From the NCBI RefSeq assembly GCF_963666665.1, contig NZ_OY762999.1, forward strand, positions 2,919,501 through 2,983,500: a DNA stretch of 64,000 nt, written 5' to 3'. Every line of letters starts with the position of its first letter. Position 1 is the first letter of the stretch. The notes beneath the pieces were generated by a model that saw nothing but the letters and a program-made list of their open reading frames with translations, did no database searches and was not told the origin of the DNA. This document shows, piece after piece, positions 23,935 to 33,180 of this stretch. Origin of the DNA: Maridesulfovibrio sp. (lineage in GTDB: Bacteria; Desulfobacterota; Desulfovibrionia; Desulfovibrionales; Desulfovibrionaceae). Position numbers and translations under genes: made by a program.

Positions 23935-25299
23935 ATGAATGAATATACAATATTAGATGAACGTAAATACCAGATCCACCGCACGGGCGAGGGAGCACTG
24001 GACATGGCCTGCAACCGGGAATCCCTTGCCGGAGCAGTGAGCCAGAGAGCCTGTGTTTTCTGCGGTTCAAGGGTCGTTCTCTATCCCATAGCCGATGCCC
24101 TGCACCTGGTGCACGGGCCTATCGGCTGTGCGGTTTATACCTGGGACATCCGCGGCGCACTTTCCAGCGGACCGGAACTGCACCGCCTCTCCTTTTCCAC
24201 TGACCTGCAGGAAACTGACGTCATCTTCGGCGGCGAAAAAAAATTGGAAGCCGCCCTTGACGAACTCATCGACCGCCACAGCCCCAAGGCAGCCTTTGTA
24301 TACTCCACCTGCATTGTGGGCATCATCGGAGATGACCTTGAAGCGGTCTGCAAAAAGATGAGCGAGAAAAAAGGCATCCCTGTTCTTCCGGTACAGTCGG
24401 AAGGTTTCAAGGGCAGCAAGCGCGAAGGCTATCTAGCAGCCTGCAAAGCCATGTTCAAACTGGTGGGAACCGAGGAGACATCGGATATCTCCCCGCTTTC
24501 CGTGAACATTCTCGGTGACTTCAACCTTGCCGGGGAAATCTGGATCATCCGCGAATATTTCAAAAAAATGGGGGTGGAGGTCGTCGCCAACATCACCGGT
24601 GACGGACGTGTGAAGGATATCGGGCGCAGCCACGGTGCGGCCCTTAACCTTGTACAGTGTTCGGGTGCGACATTGGATTTGGCAAAAATGATGAAAGAGG
24701 AATACGGCACGCCCTTTATGCGCGTCTCCTACCTCGGCATCGAAGACATGGCCGATTCCCTCTATCAGGTTGCTGATTTCTTCAAGGATGTCGACCCGGA
24801 CATTGTCAAACGCACGGAAGATCTGGTGCGCGATGAACTTTCAAAGCTCATGCCCGAACTGGCCCGCATGCGCAAAGACCTCGAAGGCAAAAAAGTCGCC
24901 ATGTACGTGGGCGGTTCCTTCAAGGCTTTCTCCCTGCTCAAGGCATTCCGCCATCTGGGCATGAAAGTAGTTATGGTCGGTTCCCAGACCGGAACCAAGG
25001 AAGATTATGCTGAGCTGGAACGCATATCCGATCCCGGCACCATCCTTGTCGATGACGCCAACCCGCTGGAGCTGTCCGCATTCATTAAAGAAAAGGACGT
25101 CGATATCTTCGTAGGCGGAGTTAAGGAACGTCCCATCGCCTTCAAGATGGGAGTCGGATTTTGCGATCACAACCACGAACGCAAGGAAGCCCTCGAAGGA
25201 TTCGAAGGCATGCTCAACTTCGCCCGTGAAATTCATTCATCAGCCATGAGCCCGGTCTGGAACTTTGTACCCCGTAGAGCCAAGAAGGCAGGAGAATAG
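23935..25299 (+). CDS. nifE: FeMo-cofactor scaffold protein NifE
   Basis: 454 residues, NifD paralogue. Cys ligands lie in RACVFCGSR, GPIGCAVYTWD and STCIVGIIGDD; the homocitrate/cofactor-handling half contains CDHNHERK. With NifN it forms the scaffold where the NifB product matures to FeMo-cofactor. ATG 23935 after a CGGAG site, and 2 bases separate it from nifN. Confidence 0.93.
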   Translation: MNEYTILDERKYQIHRTGEGALDMACNRESLAGAVSQRACVFCGSRVVLYPIADALHLVHGPIGCAVYTWDIRGALSSGPELHRLSFSTDLQETDVIFGGEKKLEAALDELIDRHSPKAAFVYSTCIVGIIGDDLEAVCKKMSEKKGIPVLPVQSEGFKGSKREGYLAACKAMFKLVGTEETSDISPLSVNILGDFNLAGEIWIIREYFKKMGVEVVANITGDGRVKDIGRSHGAALNLVQCSGATLDLAKMMKEEYGTPFMRVSYLGIEDMADSLYQVADFFKDVDPDIVKRTEDLVRDELSKLMPELARMRKDLEGKKVAMYVGGSFKAFSLLKAFRHLGMKVVMVGSQTGTKEDYAELERISDPGTILVDDANPLELSAFIKEKDVDIFVGGVKERPIAFKMGVGFCDHNHERKEALEGFEGMLNFAREIHSSAMSPVWNFVPRRAKKAGE

Positions 25300-25301
25300 C
25301 C

Positions 25302-26660
25302 ATGACTACCAAGAGTAAAAACTACACATCCACAACTAATGCCTGCAAACTCTGCACACCCCTTGGCGCATCACTCGCTTTCAGAGGAGTGGAAGGCTCC
25401 ATTCCTTTCCTGCACGGTTCACAGGGCTGCGCGACCTACATGCGCCGCTATATCATCAGCCATTTCCGTGAGCCCGTGGATATCGCATCCTCAGCTCTGG
25501 GCGAAAAGCACGCAATTTACGGCGGCGGCCCTAACCTGAAAAAGGGCATCCTCAATGTGATGAAAAAATACGAGCCGAAAATCGTCGGCGTGGCGACCAC
25601 CTGCCTGACTGAAACCATAGGCGATGATGTTCCCATGTATCTCAAAGAATTTTTTGAGGAATTCGGCGACTTGAACCTGCCTGAGATCGTACAGGTATCA
25701 ACACCCAGCTACAACGGGACCCACGTGGACGGCTGGCACGGCGCAGTGCGCTCCATGGTCGAACAGCTCTGCACCGAGAAGGCAGAAAACGACGGACACA
25801 TCAACATCCTGCCCAACATGGTTTCCTGCGAAGACATTCGCCACCTCTTTGATATTTGCGAGGATTTCGGCCTGAAGGCAACCATTCTGCCTGACATTTC
25901 CGAAACACTCGATGGCCCTGCACTGGAGGATTACATGAAAATCCCGGTTGGCGGGACTCCGGTGGAAGACATCAAAAAAATGTCCGGTGCGGCAGCAACC
26001 ATCGAACTCGGTCGCTGTGTACCCGTCAAGAGTGGCGGAACCAGCCTTGCGGAACGTTTCGGAGTGGCAAACCACCGCATCGGTCTGCCCATGGGACTGC
26101 GCGAATCGGATATTTTCTTCGAAACCCTCGAAGCTGTTTCCGGCAAAGAAATGCCCGCCCGTTACGAACGCGAACGGGGCAGACTTATTGATGCCTACGT
26201 GGATGGACACAAGTACGTGTTCGGCAAACGTGCCGTTGTTTACGGCGAGGAAGACCTCGTAACCGGGCTGTGTGCATTTCTGGCTGAAATCGGTGTGGAC
26301 GTAATCCTTGCCGGGTCCGGCGCCAAGAAAAAAGGCATGGCCGAAGCTGTCACCGCTGTAACTGAAGGCGTGGGCAGGACCATCCCTGAAATCCACGAAG
26401 GCGTTGATTTCCACGATATTTCCGAAAGGGCCGAAGAACTGAAGCCCGATATGCTTATCGGACACTCCAAGGGTTACCGCTACGCCAAGGCATGGAACAT
26501 CCCCCTGATCAGGGTCGGTTTTCCGGTCCATGACCGCTTCGGCGGACAGCGCATCCCGACCCTCGGCTACCGCGGGACACAGCACCTCTTCGACCGCATT
26601 GTCAACTCCATGCTGGAGAAGAAGCAGGCTGATAGCTCCGTTGGTTACGGCTACATGTAA
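25302..26660 (+). CDS. nifN: FeMo-cofactor scaffold protein NifN
   Basis: 452 residues, NifK paralogue. ACKLCTPLGASLAFRG, HGSQGCATYMRRY and TTCLTETIGDDVP correspond to NifK P-cluster segments. Its place after nifE and before nifB separates it from nifK. Unlike many NifN it is not fused to NifX; a NifX-like domain is instead found on both NifB-type proteins of this operon. Confidence 0.92.
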   Translation: MTTKSKNYTSTTNACKLCTPLGASLAFRGVEGSIPFLHGSQGCATYMRRYIISHFREPVDIASSALGEKHAIYGGGPNLKKGILNVMKKYEPKIVGVATTCLTETIGDDVPMYLKEFFEEFGDLNLPEIVQVSTPSYNGTHVDGWHGAVRSMVEQLCTEKAENDGHINILPNMVSCEDIRHLFDICEDFGLKATILPDISETLDGPALEDYMKIPVGGTPVEDIKKMSGAAATIELGRCVPVKSGGTSLAERFGVANHRIGLPMGLRESDIFFETLEAVSGKEMPARYERERGRLIDAYVDGHKYVFGKRAVVYGEEDLVTGLCAFLAEIGVDVILAGSGAKKKGMAEAVTAVTEGVGRTIPEIHEGVDFHDISERAEELKPDMLIGHSKGYRYAKAWNIPLIRVGFPVHDRFGGQRIPTLGYRGTQHLFDRIVNSMLEKKQADSSVGYGYM

Positions 26661-26700
26661 GAATTTATTACTATAAATATATTATACTGGGAGAATTACC

Positions 26701-27972
26701 ATGCAGAAAGATACAACTAAACACCCGTGCTTTAACAAAGAAACCGCAGGCTCCTGTGGACGTGTACATCTCCCGGTAGCCCCCAAGTGCAACATCCAGT
26801 GCAACTACTGCAACCGTAAATATGATTGCGTTAACGAATCGCGTCCCGGCGTGACCAGCAGTGTTCTCAAGCCTTTTCAGGCTGCGGAATACATGGATGC
26901 GGTTTTAGAAAAAGAACCGCGCATCACCGTTGCCGGTATTGCCGGACCGGGCGACCCTTTTGCCAACCCGGAAGAGACTCTGGAAACCATGCGTTTGCTC
27001 AATAAAAAACATCCGCACCTGATTTTCTGTCTGTCCTCCAACGGCATGGGGATCCTGCCGTATCTGGATGACCTGAAAGAGCTGGGCGTATCCCACGTAA
27101 CCATCACTATCAGCGCGATTGATCCAAAAATCGGAGCCAAGATTTATTCATGGGTCAAGGACGGCAAAGTGGTCTATCATGGAGAAAAAGGTGCGAAAGA
27201 GCTGCTGGATCGTCAGCTTGCGGCAATCAAAGGACTGAAAGAACGGGGCATTACCGTAAAGATTAACTCCATCGTTATCCCCGGCATTAATGACCATCAT
27301 ATTACTGAAGTTTCTAAAGTCTGTGCCGAGCTTGACGCGGATATCCAGAACATGATCCCGCTTAAGCCGACAGCAGATACACCTTTTGCGGACATAACTG
27401 AACCGGGACATGAAACCATCGGTCCCCTGCGCAAAGAGGCCGGCAAAGTAATAGAACAGATGACCCACTGCCGCCGCTGCCGTGCCGATGCTGTAGGACT
27501 TTTGGGTGACGATAAATCAGTTGCCCTCTGCGGAACCCTGAAATCATGTTCCGAGCTGAAACCCATTGATATGAAAGGTCCACGCCCCTACGTGGCCGTT
27601 GCCTCCCGCGAAGGAATGCTGGTCAACCAGCACCTCGGCGAAGCACGGGAATTCCATATCTGGGCCGAAGATGGAAGTGACGGTTTCAAGCTGGTTGAAA
27701 AACGGCCCGCGCCCAAAGCCGGATGCGGCCCCCAGCGCTGGACAGACCTTGCAGCAACTCTCAGCGACTGCCGCGCTGTGCTGGCAGCAGCCATAGGTGA
27801 AACCCCGCAGGTAATGCTGGCTGAAGAGGGCGTAGAACCGTACGTAATCGGCGGGTTCATTGAGGACGCGCTGGCTACGGTCTACAGTGGCGGAAACATG
27901 GATATCCACAAAGGACGGCGCGGCAGCATCGCAGACGCCTGTTGTACCGGAACCGGCACCAAATGCGGCTAA
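26701..27972 (+). CDS. nifB: NifB, radical SAM NifB-cofactor synthase with C-terminal NifX-like domain
   Basis: 423 residues. The radical SAM motif CxxxCxxC is intact (Cys30, Cys34, Cys37, in PKCNIQCNYCN), followed by the NifB signature YDCVNESRPGVTS and a C-terminal CRRCRADAVG segment. The NifX/NafY-like domain spans about 295-405. It fuses 4Fe-4S clusters and inserts carbide to make NifB-co. It is the last gene of the operon, with a terminator at 28075. The end of the protein is Cys-rich (DACCTGTGTKCG). Confidence 0.95.
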   Translation: MQKDTTKHPCFNKETAGSCGRVHLPVAPKCNIQCNYCNRKYDCVNESRPGVTSSVLKPFQAAEYMDAVLEKEPRITVAGIAGPGDPFANPEETLETMRLLNKKHPHLIFCLSSNGMGILPYLDDLKELGVSHVTITISAIDPKIGAKIYSWVKDGKVVYHGEKGAKELLDRQLAAIKGLKERGITVKINSIVIPGINDHHITEVSKVCAELDADIQNMIPLKPTADTPFADITEPGHETIGPLRKEAGKVIEQMTHCRRCRADAVGLLGDDKSVALCGTLKSCSELKPIDMKGPRPYVAVASREGMLVNQHLGEAREFHIWAEDGSDGFKLVEKRPAPKAGCGPQRWTDLAATLSDCRAVLAAAIGETPQVMLAEEGVEPYVIGGFIEDALATVYSGGNMDIHKGRRGSIADACCTGTGTKCG

Positions 27973-28074
27973 GATTTAAACATTGCTCCGTGCTAATTTT
28001 GCTCCTTGCAGATCGCTGCTTATGGACAAAATTAGATTTTTATAGGAATGCTCCGTTTCTATAAATCACACTGC

Positions 28075-28108
28075 GAAGCCCCTGCCAAGTTGCTCTGGCC
28101 GGGGCTTC
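28075..28108. terminator. Terminator between the nif operon and the convergent T6SS operon
   Basis: GAAGCCCC-TGCC and GGCC-GGGGCTTC arms around a 10-base loop; TGTTTT follows on the plus strand. It lies 7 bases beyond the stop of the leftward AMIN-domain gene, so it can serve both directions. A second, weaker stem in the 142-bp gap pairs CTAATTTTG near 27994 with CAAAATTAG near 28027. Confidence 0.7.
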
Positions 28109-28114
28109 ACTGTT

Positions 28115-28849
28115 TTATTCTTTTGCTTGTTGCTGAATCTTTTGGGTAACAACAATATCGAGTCCCTGCGGTGTTCGGATTAATTGCGGAGACGGACCTT
28201 TTTCAGCTTCCGGATTGCGGAAATTAAAGACCAGCCGCAAGCGGTCGGGGTGCCTGCCCAGCACCACCTGCCCCACAAAGCCGGAAACGAAATCAGTCAC
28301 CCGCGGGACGGAATAGCGCCACTTGCCACGCAGGTCCACCACCAGCTTGGAAGGCTTGTCCAGCCAGAAATATGTGACCCTGCCTACCTCAAGCGAAGTC
28401 TGCAAACGAGCCAAAAACTCAGTCTCCGTATGGGTGAATTCAAGATTATCAAGCATACCTACAGGCCCTGCTGTTCCCTTGGAAACAGTAACACCCTGCG
28501 TACGGTTAGCAGCAAGATCTTCCTGAATTTCCCGTTTAACCGGATTGGAATCAGCCTGATTTGCGGTCTGATTGCCTTCAATAAACTGCTCCACATCCCG
28601 CTCAACTTTGCGGACTTCGTGGACCACTTCCCTGCGCACGGAAGTTGCTTCTTCCGTGGCAACCTGCATCAAAGTCTCTGAACCGTTTACAGCAGAAGTA
28701 CCGTTGAAAAGCATCTGCGCAGGCTTGTTGAAATCACGAATAAAAGTATCAAAATCTCCCCAAACGGAAAGTACGAACAAACCGGATACAGCTCCCAGCC
28801 AGATCAGGAAGAGCAGGATGTAAAATCTTCTGTAGAAAACAGTCAGCAC
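28115..28849 (-). CDS. Membrane-anchored AMIN-domain protein at the end of the T6SS operon
   Basis: 244 residues. A single N-terminal membrane helix (about 10-30) and a charged coiled region (about 65-110) precede a C-terminal AMIN-type beta domain (about 135-240) with the typical YFWLDKPSKLVVDLRG strand. AMIN domains bind peptidoglycan or localise cell-wall proteins. It starts with GTG after AAGGAGG, 10 bases from tssM. Because TssL here lacks a peptidoglycan-binding extension, this protein could anchor the membrane complex to the wall; that is inference. Confidence 0.8.
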   Translation of the reverse strand: MLTVFYRRFYILLFLIWLGAVSGLFVLSVWGDFDTFIRDFNKPAQMLFNGTSAVNGSETLMQVATEEATSVRREVVHEVRKVERDVEQFIEGNQTANQADSNPVKREIQEDLAANRTQGVTVSKGTAGPVGMLDNLEFTHTETEFLARLQTSLEVGRVTYFWLDKPSKLVVDLRGKWRYSVPRVTDFVSGFVGQVVLGRHPDRLRLVFNFRNPEAEKGPSPQLIRTPQGLDIVVTQKIQQQAKE

Positions 28850-28859
28850 ATCCGCCTCC

Positions 28860-31800
28860 TTAATTTTCCCAGCAATCGGTTATGAAATTGGGCAGGTTCA
28901 AGGGCTTGATCTGCAAGACCTCGATCACCGGAACAGCACCGCTGAAATTGTAGCCGACCTTTACACTGCTTACACCCAGACCTTGCAATCCCTTGGCCTG
29001 ATCCGGAAAGTCCTTGGGACTGAAATTGACCTCGCCGTTGCGGAACTCGGACAGGAACTTAGCAAAGCCAAGCTTGCCCTCATAAGTCTTGACCAGATCA
29101 ATGCCTGGGAAACGGATGGTCAGGGTGGTTGTTCCGCACTGGTCAGGCTTCCAAGTGAAGGTCGTCTTTTCGGAATAGTTGTAGTTTACCAACTCCTGTC
29201 TGCCGCTGCCGCACTCAAGAGAAAGAGTTGTAACATACGGTTCCTGCGTGGCATTGGAATTCACGGAAGTAGGAATGGTCGACAAGCCGACCTTGTATTC
29301 AGGTTGAATTTCCTGTGCTCCCTGCTCTCCGTCATTGAGAAAAACAAAAAATTCTTCGCGGAACGGAAAAGGAATGCCCAGCCATTGTCGACTCTGCCAG
29401 CCCTTGACACCCTTGCTCAGGAAAGGCGCAGCACTCCCGGAAGTGAACTTGTCCACAATTCCGCTCTTGCCGAACAGGGTGGTCCGCAACTTGTCCGAAG
29501 GAACATGGGCTGTTTCAGCCAGTACCTTGCCTTCCCAAAGCTGTTGCAATTCGCAGGAAGCTTCCATGGTGATCACGTAAACCATGAATTCCAGCGGTCC
29601 GGCCACAAGATTCCAGAACATATGGGTACCCTGCCCCCCACTACGCATGCGGGTACGCAGAGCAGCCATGGCTCTGGTGGCTCCATCTACAGGATTCTTT
29701 TTCACCGCACCGGCAGACTTGCTGTCCGCCCCGCTGTCAGAGCTTTGTCCGGTGGCAGGATAAAGGGCAGCAGCACTCTTGAAAGCCGTTTCCTGGCTGG
29801 TGGTAAACCCGGCCAGATCATGCAACACCTGCATGTACTCTTGGAGCTGCTTGGCTCCCTCAATACGGGCCTCAATATTTTTCGCCATCGTGCCACCCAG
29901 ATCGGCCATGATCTTGCGCAGGGAATCCTCTGCCTTCTGTGAAGATTCCTCCACTCCCTTGGCCTTAATCGCCTTATATTGGGTCAGCACAATGTTGAAA
30001 CCAAAAAGATCAGCAATCCAATCCGGAGCAGTCCCCAATCCCTTGATCACTGCAAACTCTTCCTTCATCCTGCTGAGCAACATAAAGTAAGGGTTATCGG
30101 GATCAGCCATGGTATGGGCCATGCTGCTGTAGTCATCTTTGGTCAGCAACTGACGTTCACCTTCGGTAAAATGCTCGGAGAAGGAATACCATGAACGATA
30201 GAATTGCTCTGCATACCAACTCCAGAAATCCTTTTCACGCTGTGCGAAATCCGTATTATCCGGCATCGCCTTGCGCAATTCCCCAAGGAAATCAGTCAGC
30301 ATCTTATGTCCGGTGGTCGTGTAAGCAGGGGAAACCTGAATTTCGTTTTCAAAATGCAGACGCGGCCCGCCCCAAAAATCGCGCAGGGTTACCGGCTGCA
30401 CTTCAGGATTGGAATCAACCCAATCCACCAACCATTTAAAATCCGATCCCTTAAGACTGAAAACTTTGCCCAGCCGGGCCTGCAAAAGCAGCTTTTGTTC
30501 TTTCAATCCTTCATCATTCTCAATCCAATCAAGATAAGAGCTGTAAGTTTGCCCATAGTACTTCATCAGGTCCGACTCGAAACCCGGAACAGCCATGGAC
30601 ATGGCCTGACCGGAAGGAAGTTCATACGGGGCCAAAGGCTTTGATTTTCCACCTTCAATCCGGTTATCAATCAGGTCGATGCGCCAACCGAGCAGCTTGA
30701 CAAAATCACTGATTTCCTGCTCCGAAGAACCTGAGTGCAAGCTTTCGATTGTCCGGGACAACTCAGCATCCACAGGTTTCAGCAATGCTGATTCAAACTT
30801 TTCAACATAAAGCTGCCGGACCTTCTGCTCCGCCTCAAGGCTGACTTCAAGCCCCATGCGCGGAACCCACCAATTGGAATTCAAATCGTGCAAATGCACT
30901 ATTTTCTCGCGAAGACCTTCCATCTCTACAACACATTCATCAATCTTTTCAGAAAACTCCGGTGGTTTCGGAAAAGCGGTGAAAAGATCATCAAGAGCGC
31001 GACGGTTGCCCAAAAAGGACATACTGAACAGACCGCAGACAAAAAACAGCAAAAGCAACCAGACCAGCATTCCCATATTGCGAGTGAGCAGTTTCCATTT
31101 GAGGAATTCAATTATGGGGGTGAACAAATTGCGGTCACGGGTCAAGACCTTGGAAAAAAAGTCGTGCAGGAACAAACCCTGACGGGTGCCCGGAAGCTTT
31201 GTTTCCACATTCTGCAAAGATGGAAGACTGTCCAGAAAAGCGGAACTCTGCTCGCCGATCTGCTCGCCGCTGGAAAAATAAATTCCCCGGAACAACGGTT
31301 GTTCCTGATAGGGATTATCCTCGAATACACCGTCCGCAAAAGCCCGGATACGCGGGCGCAAACTGTCCAGTTCCTCGGCAAAAAGCAGGAAAGCGGGATC
31401 AAAGCTGTTCTCCCGGTCCAGCAGGGTCATACGCAAATCACGAAGACGCTCGATAACCCCGGAAACGGCAGTATCCACAAAGTCTTCTGGATCGGAAGTC
31501 ATGGCCTCATTTACCATGCCCATTGCTTGCGAGCGAGCCTCATCAGGTAAAACCTCAGTCAGTCCTTTGAGCCCGAAAACAAGGTCCATCTTGGTCAGCA
31601 GCACGTAGACCGGAAAACGTACTCCCAACACGCGCATGAGTTCATTGATTCGCCGCCGCAAACTGCGTCCGTATTCGTGCAGGCTGTCTTCATCCCCGGA
31701 CTGCAGACGGTCGGCAGGCAGGGTGATGATCAATCCGTTGAGAGGTTCACGTTTGCGGTATTTGACCAGCAGGGTCAGGAATTTTTCCCATTCTTCCTTA

Positions 31801-32360
31801 TCACGCGATTCATCAATGGGAATGGCGTATCGCCCGGCAGTATCTAGGATGACTGCCTCCTCAAAGAACCACCAGTCACAATTGCGGGTGGCGGAAACTC
31901 CGGGAGTGGGACCAACGTCTGAAAGAATAGAGGTCAGCCTGCTGCTGGCGACCGCAGTGCTCTTGCCGGAATCTGATTCACCGAAAACCATAAACCAAGG
32001 CAGGGCGTACAAGGGATTGCCATGCCTGCGCAGTTCCGAATTCTGAAGCAATTGAACAGCCTCGATCCAACGGGTCTGCAGTTCCTGCAAACGGGAACGC
32101 TCATGCAGCGGGGCTGCTGCAATGGCTGAATCATCCTGATCAACAATGCGCTTAACGAATTTCTTCTCCCGCCTGCGCAGCATCCATTTACGGATGAAAA
32201 AGAAAGCAGCAACCAGCCCGATCACTCCGCCGAAAAGACATGCCCCGGCCCACCACGGCCAGCCCATGTAAGTAACAAGGGCATAGGAGGCTACTGCCGC
32301 CAGCACAAAAAGCAGCACGATAAATATGATCTTGAGCAGATTGAGTAAAAATTTCTTCAT
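28860..32360 (-). CDS. tssM: T6SS membrane complex protein TssM (IcmF)
   Basis: 1166 residues. Two N-terminal membrane helices (about 5-30 and 38-57), a cytoplasmic NTPase-like domain with an intact Walker A GESDSGKST (127-135), a third helix (about 433-453), then a large periplasmic region with the IcmF-related and C-terminal beta domains. It spans the inner membrane and docks to TssJ. Normal length. Confidence 0.95.
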   Translation of the reverse strand: MKKFLLNLLKIIFIVLLFVLAAVASYALVTYMGWPWWAGACLFGGVIGLVAAFFFIRKWMLRRREKKFVKRIVDQDDSAIAAAPLHERSRLQELQTRWIEAVQLLQNSELRRHGNPLYALPWFMVFGESDSGKSTAVASSRLTSILSDVGPTPGVSATRNCDWWFFEEAVILDTAGRYAIPIDESRDKEEWEKFLTLLVKYRKREPLNGLIITLPADRLQSGDEDSLHEYGRSLRRRINELMRVLGVRFPVYVLLTKMDLVFGLKGLTEVLPDEARSQAMGMVNEAMTSDPEDFVDTAVSGVIERLRDLRMTLLDRENSFDPAFLLFAEELDSLRPRIRAFADGVFEDNPYQEQPLFRGIYFSSGEQIGEQSSAFLDSLPSLQNVETKLPGTRQGLFLHDFFSKVLTRDRNLFTPIIEFLKWKLLTRNMGMLVWLLLLFFVCGLFSMSFLGNRRALDDLFTAFPKPPEFSEKIDECVVEMEGLREKIVHLHDLNSNWWVPRMGLEVSLEAEQKVRQLYVEKFESALLKPVDAELSRTIESLHSGSSEQEISDFVKLLGWRIDLIDNRIEGGKSKPLAPYELPSGQAMSMAVPGFESDLMKYYGQTYSSYLDWIENDEGLKEQKLLLQARLGKVFSLKGSDFKWLVDWVDSNPEVQPVTLRDFWGGPRLHFENEIQVSPAYTTTGHKMLTDFLGELRKAMPDNTDFAQREKDFWSWYAEQFYRSWYSFSEHFTEGERQLLTKDDYSSMAHTMADPDNPYFMLLSRMKEEFAVIKGLGTAPDWIADLFGFNIVLTQYKAIKAKGVEESSQKAEDSLRKIMADLGGTMAKNIEARIEGAKQLQEYMQVLHDLAGFTTSQETAFKSAAALYPATGQSSDSGADSKSAGAVKKNPVDGATRAMAALRTRMRSGGQGTHMFWNLVAGPLEFMVYVITMEASCELQQLWEGKVLAETAHVPSDKLRTTLFGKSGIVDKFTSGSAAPFLSKGVKGWQSRQWLGIPFPFREEFFVFLNDGEQGAQEIQPEYKVGLSTIPTSVNSNATQEPYVTTLSLECGSGRQELVNYNYSEKTTFTWKPDQCGTTTLTIRFPGIDLVKTYEGKLGFAKFLSEFRNGEVNFSPKDFPDQAKGLQGLGVSSVKVGYNFSGAVPVIEVLQIKPLNLPNFITDCWEN

Positions 32361-32386
32361 GCTTTGGCCTTTTCACCCCTTTGATT

Positions 32387-33112
32387 TCAACCAAACCAGA
32401 GCTTCAGGCTGTGCTCAAGCAGAACCTTGTAAGCAAAGTACATTCCGCCGACCACAAAAAGCGGTAGAATGAAAAAGATTAAGGAAACCGGATCAAAAAT
32501 ACGTCCGTAACAACATTTTCGAGGCGCAGCCACACCTGTTCCGTAGGATTGCGGAAAAACCGGACCGCTGCCCTTTTCGCTTCCGGGTATGCGGGCCACG
32601 CACTCCCGGCGCAGCTCTTCCAAACGTTCTTCCCCGGATTCACTGAAATACTTTCCGGTAAAGCCCAGTGAAAGGCAGAGGGCTAAAACTTCCAGAACTT
32701 CGGATAATCCATTGTCATTTACCGGTTCACCTTCCTTTTCCATATCTGCAAAAAGACTTTGATCCACCGGACCGTTGTTACGGTTGAAAAGCTTATCCAA
32801 TCGCTCAAAGAATTCCTCGCCCGCATTGGCTGTTCCGTAGAACTCACGCTGCAATGGATGTTTAAGCCAATCACGCACCCCGGCCCATTTTGAAACCAGC
32901 ACAGCTTCATCAGCCCAGGCAAATACGGCAAATCGGGCATCATTGTAAAAATTTGCAGAAATATCGATCCGGTCACTGCGGTCATCCATGCGGGAGATCA
33001 GGGTCCTCACATCTTCACGCACCTGCTCATAATCGGCCCCGGCCATTTCCGGGGATTCGGTCAAAAGCCTGATGTAGGTGAAGAGTTCGAGGAAGCAATC
33101 AGAAAGGTGCAT
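32387..33112 (-). CDS. tssL: T6SS membrane complex protein TssL (DotU), short form
   Basis: 241 residues. A cytoplasmic DotU helical domain (about 5-175) contains VFAWADEAVL, and a single C-terminal membrane helix (about 208-230) ends the protein. No OmpA-type peptidoglycan-binding domain follows. Start: ATG 33112 behind GAGGGA; a TTG at 33127 is the only longer option. Confidence 0.92.
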   Translation of the reverse strand: MHLSDCFLELFTYIRLLTESPEMAGADYEQVREDVRTLISRMDDRSDRIDISANFYNDARFAVFAWADEAVLVSKWAGVRDWLKHPLQREFYGTANAGEEFFERLDKLFNRNNGPVDQSLFADMEKEGEPVNDNGLSEVLEVLALCLSLGFTGKYFSESGEERLEELRRECVARIPGSEKGSGPVFPQSYGTGVAAPRKCCYGRIFDPVSLIFFILPLFVVGGMYFAYKVLLEHSLKLWFG

Positions 33113-33180
33113 GAAATAATCCCTCAAAATAATTTTTTATTTTCAACATTAAAATAAAAACAACCAGTCAGATTCATTAC

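Noticed and set aside
25698..26585. Long minus-strand frame inside nifN
   Set aside because: Antisense shadow of a fully conserved nif gene, no start signal.
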